Shown here piece by piece: positions 55,215 through 56,437 of a stretch of 56,437 nucleotides of DNA (positions are counted from its first letter, which is position 1; each line of letters begins with the position of its first letter). Location of the stretch: assembly GCF_028686475.1 (NCBI RefSeq), contig NZ_JAQUCA010000020.1, positions 1-56,437 on the forward strand, read 5' to 3'. The translations under genes were made by a program, and so were the position numbers. Origin of the DNA: Giesbergeria sp. Lineage in GTDB: Bacteria > Pseudomonadota > Gammaproteobacteria > Burkholderiales > Burkholderiaceae_C. The notes under the pieces are model-generated. The model saw only the letters and a program-made list of their open reading frames with translations. It did no database searches and was not told the origin of the DNA.

Positions 55215-56033
55215 TTAATCGCCGTGGTAGTTTGGCAGGCGCTTTTCCTTAAAGGCTTGGATGCCTTCGGCATAGTCGCGGCTGTTATAGACCACGCGGC
55301 GCAGGCTTTGGATGCGCTCAAAATCGGCCGGGGACACCGCGTTGGCGCTGGCCAAAATACGCAATTGCTCTTTCATCACACCGACAGCCAAGGGGGCATT
55401 GTGGGCAATGGTGCGTGCCATTTCAAACACATGGGCGGTGATATGTTCAGTGGGCACTACCGCATTAATCACCCCTTGGCGCTCTAGGCGCGCTGCCGTC
55501 ATTGGGCGACCGGTAAACAGCATTTCTTTGGCGATGTGCGGCGGCGCTACGTTCAGAAAAGTCAGCAAGCCAGTCACGTTGTAAGGCACGCCCAACTTGG
55601 CCGGTGTCGCGGCAAAACTGGCCTCTGGCGTAGCCACCACCATATCGCAGGCGAACACCAATTCGCAAGCGCCACCCCAGACACCACCGTCAATCAGCGC
55701 AATCACGGGGCCGGGAAACAGCTCCACCTCACGAATCAGGGTGCGTAGCGAGTCTTGCCAACTCAGGGGGTCGTGGCCGCCTTCGGGCAATTCGGTGACA
55801 TCATGGCCTGCCGACCAAACTTTGACACCGGGTGCAGCGCGCAAAATAGCCACGCGCACGCCTGCCTGTTTGAACTGTTCAAATGCCTGAATCATCTCCT
55901 GCACCATCAGCTCGGACAAGGCGTTGCGTTTGGCCTCGTGGTGCAGGGTGATGGTGCCAATGTCGGCATTGACTTCGGTCAAAATCAGCGACGGCGCTGA
56001 AGCCGTAGCAGCAGCATGAAGAAAATTGTGCAT
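55215..56033 (-). CDS. scpB: Methylmalonyl-CoA decarboxylase-like (ScpB/YgfG), enoyl-CoA hydratase family
   Basis: A 272-residue crotonase-fold protein. Signatures closest to E. coli ScpB: KVWSAGHDVTELPEGGHDPL, then IDGGVWGGACELVFACDMVV and PAKLGVPYNVTGLLTFL. The C-terminal block is ERIQSLRRVVYNSRDYAEG. ScpB decarboxylates methylmalonyl-CoA to propionyl-CoA, and other crotonases hydrate enoyl-CoA; the close motif match favours the former. The start MHNFLHAAATASAPSL at 56033 has CAGGA upstream; the longer ORF to 56072 is less likely. It lies next to the right-edge TnpB. Confidence 0.85.
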   Translation of the reverse strand: MHNFLHAAATASAPSLILTEVNADIGTITLHHEAKRNALSELMVQEMIQAFEQFKQAGVRVAILRAAPGVKVWSAGHDVTELPEGGHDPLSWQDSLRTLIREVELFPGPVIALIDGGVWGGACELVFACDMVVATPEASFAATPAKLGVPYNVTGLLTFLNVAPPHIAKEMLFTGRPMTAARLERQGVINAVVPTEHITAHVFEMARTIAHNAPLAVGVMKEQLRILASANAVSPADFERIQSLRRVVYNSRDYAEGIQAFKEKRLPNYHGD

Positions 56034-56106
56034 AAAAATCCTGGACAGTGGGGGTAGGTGGACTGGTGCCATTATGGATTACCGTTCTGCAATACCTACA
56101 CAAATC

Positions 56107-56122
56107 TAATCATTTCTGATTA
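56107..56122 (-). repeat. Hairpin at the TnpB 3' end (likely element right-end palindrome)
   Basis: TAATCA-TTTC-TGATTA (56107-56122) covers the tnpB stop codon. IS200/IS605 elements carry such subterminal palindromes at their ends, and the TnpB guide RNA is usually read from here into flanking DNA. Confidence 0.5.
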
Positions 56123-56437
56123 AATCTACCGATTGCTTCCTGCTTCACAGAGGCCGGTTTCACTCGGGTCTTACGACCCAAGCCAGTGCCTTCCTCTCCA
56201 CAGGCTGTCACCGAACATCCAGCCATTGGCTGTATGCGCTGGCAGTCGCCAGCCGAACTCTCGGCCACTTGTTTCAAATTGATGGCCGCGTTCACATCCC
56301 GCTCATGGTTGGCACCACATTCGGGGCACGTCCATTGTCTTGCCGACAGCAGTAAAACATCCAGCTTGTGCCCACAAGCCGAGCAGGTCTTGCTGCTGGC
56401 AAACCAGCGATCTGCCACCACCACTTGCCCACCACGC
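56110..56437 (-). mobile_element. tnpB: TnpB (IS200/IS605-type OrfB) C-terminal part, cut by window edge
   Basis: The last ~108 residues of a TnpB. RGGQVVVADRWFASSKTCSACG leads into a four-Cys zinc ribbon (CSACG then CPECG, CxxC pairs spaced about 20 residues) and then the RuvC-III motif ERDVNAAINLKQ with its catalytic Asp. A 50-residue tail ends VKQEAIGRFNQK. The visible catalytic residue is intact. Orientation is the same as the N-terminal fragment at the left edge, and a middle section of about 150 residues is not in the window. Confidence 0.88.

Overview
The window is chromosomal DNA from a betaproteobacterium of the order Burkholderiales, most likely Comamonadaceae. The evidence is gene content and order: prfB-pepN-fbp, a Burkholderiales-type small Trp-rich protein next to a periplasmic cytochrome c, a pha/mrp antiporter operon with fused A and B subunits, and the long form of argininosuccinate synthase. 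The DNA is moderately GC-rich and almost entirely coding. I cannot name a genus.

Layout. 1-367 is the N-terminal part of a TnpB gene cut by the window edge. 637-8925 holds housekeeping and metabolic genes (plsY, ybaK, an aldo/keto reductase, an alpha/beta hydrolase, prfB with its programmed frameshift, pepN, fbp). A tRNA-Thr(CGT) at 8936 is followed by a small accessory patch (9056-10510) with a higBA toxin-antitoxin pair and two perfect DnaA boxes. Next come galU, valS, yggS, ilvD, a cytochrome c, and a long leftward run, phaABCDEFG-crcB-LOG (25473 to 17965). After that are a nitronate monooxygenase, a PP2C phosphatase, bamD, dnaE and clpS-clpA. 35831-43034 carries a thioesterase-GNAT fusion, an esterase, a YegD-like Hsp70, a glycine-zipper protein, ppnP, argG and a ferric-reductase-like oxidoreductase. 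A second accessory patch (43125-44224) holds a MITE, a hicAB pair with a frameshifted toxin, one orphan type I-F-like CRISPR repeat and tRNA-Lys. Then follow a chemoreceptor, rraA, a lipase-like lipoprotein, a MipA-type porin, uppP, an orphan ABC ATPase, a J-domain gene inside a five-gene operon of mostly unknown genes, a hemerythrin with a tiny membrane peptide, and a methylmalonyl-CoA decarboxylase-like gene. The right edge is the C-terminal part of a TnpB.

Most striking observation. Two related IS200/IS605-type, IscB-derived elements have landed at the start codons of two host genes. The first (32498-33379, between clpS and clpA) carries an apparently intact omega-RNA scaffold and an in-frame, internally deleted mini-IscB. 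That protein keeps the PLMP domain, bridge helix and C-terminal domain but lacks the HNH and most of RuvC; its stop codon overlaps the clpA start (TGATG). The second (46445-46772, in front of rraA) has the omega-RNA-like scaffold and both ends but no ORF. Both are flanked by GTCAA on the left and NNTGATGA on the right. Their RNA stems differ by compensatory changes. With the TnpB pieces at both window edges, this genome appears to carry several OMEGA-type elements, two of them reduced to RNA plus little or no protein.

The ordinary genes show clear teamwork: the seven-subunit cation/proton antiporter; ClpS/ClpA for N-degron proteolysis; galU and uppP for envelope precursors; BamD for outer-membrane assembly; fbp, ilvD and argG for central and amino-acid metabolism.
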